Of a DNA stretch of 5,676 bases, positions 4,812 to 5,676 are shown in pieces. Made by a program: the position numbers and the translations under genes. Under the pieces are notes generated by a model. That model saw only the letters and a list, made by a program, of their open reading frames with translations, was not told the DNA's origin and ran no database searches. Positions within the stretch are counted from its first letter, which is position 1. Each line of letters begins with the position of its first letter. This DNA comes from Victivallales bacterium (GTDB taxonomy: Bacteria; Verrucomicrobiota; Lentisphaeria; Victivallales; Victivallaceae), in NCBI GenBank assembly GCA_030634125.1, contig DAOWBJ010000134.1, forward strand, positions 1 to 5,676, written 5' to 3'.

Positions 4812-5676
4812 ATGATCAGTCAGACTGTTGGAAAAATCCTTGAAAATTTTCGTTCCCACAAAACTTATATTGGTTTCAGCGGGGGCGCGGACAGCGTAGC
4901 TTTGCTGATTTCAGCGAATGAACTTGCGTCAAAACTGGACTTGGATATAAGTGCCGTACATTTCGAACACGGCATTCGCGGCGAAGCCAGCCGCCTGGAC
5001 GCGCAATGGTGCAGGGATTTTTGTTTTCGCCTCAAAATCAACTATGAGCAATACGATTTACATACTCTGGATGAACGCAGGAAGAATGAAAATATTGAAG
5101 CTGTCGCGCGACGGCTGCGAATCGCGAAGTGGAGCGAACTTATTCATGAACAGGAAAAATGTATTGTTCTCCTCGGGCATCATGCTGACGACCGTATTGA
5201 AAACCTTTTTATCCGTATGTGCCGTGGAGCAAATGTTTCCGGTTTGACCTCGCTCCGCGAGGAATCCGTGATTAAAAATGTGAAATTTATACGTCCCTTA
5301 CTGTCTTACGGCAAAATTGATTTGATCGAATTCCTGACAGAGCGCGGTATCGCCCAATGGTGTGTGGATCACAGTAATTTTGACGAAAGCTATACACGAA
5401 ATTATTTCCGCCACCGCATTATTCCCGAAATAATTGAAAAACTTCCCTCCGCCGCCACCGGCCTGGTCAAAGCGGCAAAAGCTCTGGAAGTGGACGCACG
5501 GTTTATAGAGGAAAGCGCCAGGGCAAAATATTCTTTGATTGCGAATGAAAATATTACTCAAGTAAAGTTCTGGCGTTCCCTGGCTCCGGCTTTGCGGGCG
5601 CGGGTTCTGCGCTACTGGCTGAGTGCCCTGTTGAAGATAGAACTCATTCCGACTTATGACCTGATCGAGCGTTTTC
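4812..5676 (+). CDS. tilS: tRNA(Ile)-lysidine synthetase, N-terminal part (3' end outside window)
   Basis: The first 288 codons of TilS, cut by the window edge. TilS uses ATP to attach lysine to C34 of the CAU-anticodon tRNA-Ile, making lysidine so that it reads AUA and is charged with Ile; it is normally essential. The N-terminal PP-loop ATPase motif is FSGGADSVALL (SGGADS at 23-28), followed by AVHFEHGIRGEAS (48-60), the family block LLGHHADDRIENLFIRMCRGA (120-140), FIRPLL, and RNYFRHRIIPEI (196-207). Helices from about 210 onwards match the start of the central substrate-binding domain. In-frame TAA at 4806-4808 rules out an earlier start, and GGTGA (4801-4805) six bases before the ATG fits as a ribosome site. 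The usual T after HHADDxxE is N here (N131), a mild variation. The C-terminal domains lie beyond the window. Confidence 0.94.
   Translation, partial: MISQTVGKILENFRSHKTYIGFSGGADSVALLISANELASKLDLDISAVHFEHGIRGEASRLDAQWCRDFCFRLKINYEQYDLHTLDERRKNENIEAVARRLRIAKWSELIHEQEKCIVLLGHHADDRIENLFIRMCRGANVSGLTSLREESVIKNVKFIRPLLSYGKIDLIEFLTERGIAQWCVDHSNFDESYTRNYFRHRIIPEIIEKLPSAATGLVKAAKALEVDARFIEESARAKYSLIANENITQVKFWRSLAPALRARVLRYWLSALLKIELIPTYDLIERF

Noticed and set aside
4951..5247. 98-codon plus-strand frame inside tilS
   Set aside because: It is out of frame with the clear TilS motifs covering the same bases, so it is a shadow frame.
5298..5561. 87-codon minus-strand frame opposite tilS
   Set aside because: It is antisense to conserved TilS sequence with no recognisable family features.

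Overview
The window comes from a bacterial chromosome of moderate, AT-leaning composition. It holds three complete conserved housekeeping or regulatory genes, two small genes of unknown function and two genes cut by the window edges. The lineage cannot be fixed from the sequence. A GntR-type DNA-binding domain fused to a LacI-type sugar sensor, an exported Lys-rich repeat protein and the general style of the housekeeping proteins would suit the Planctomycetota-Verrucomicrobiota-Lentisphaerota group. That placement is a low-confidence inference.

Layout. Bases 1-284 (+) are the 3' end of queE (7-carboxy-7-deazaguanine synthase). It converges, with a 5-base gap, on a GntR/LacI-type regulator (290-1342, -). 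Upstream of the regulator on the same strand is mtaB (1515-2852, -), a tRNA methylthiotransferase. The 368-base gap 2853-3220 holds a likely mtaB promoter, a roughly 150-base imperfect palindrome that looks like a dispersed repeat, and a likely promoter for the next gene. Bases 3221-3475 (+) encode an 84-residue protein with a DUF3467-like look, followed by a very strong palindromic terminator. Converging on that terminator is a small exported Lys-rich repeat protein (3555-3992, -). Then come rdgB (4106-4714, -; non-canonical purine NTP pyrophosphatase) and, divergently transcribed across 97 bases, tilS (4812 to the window end, +; tRNA-Ile lysidine synthetase).

How the genes relate. Three genes (queE, mtaB, tilS) act on the tRNA anticodon loop: queuosine precursor for position 34, 2-methylthio on t6A37, and lysidine at position 34. 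RdgB cleans the nucleotide pool. This is a scattered translation-fidelity and nucleotide-hygiene neighbourhood, not one operon, because the genes change direction repeatedly. The regulator has no carbohydrate genes beside it here and probably acts elsewhere or on itself.

No CRISPR array, tRNA or rRNA gene, transposase or known defence system is visible. The least ordinary items are the 2941-3093 palindrome, the Lys-rich protein with near-identical 76-base repeats, the DUF3467-like small protein, and the mirror-image promoters between rdgB and tilS.
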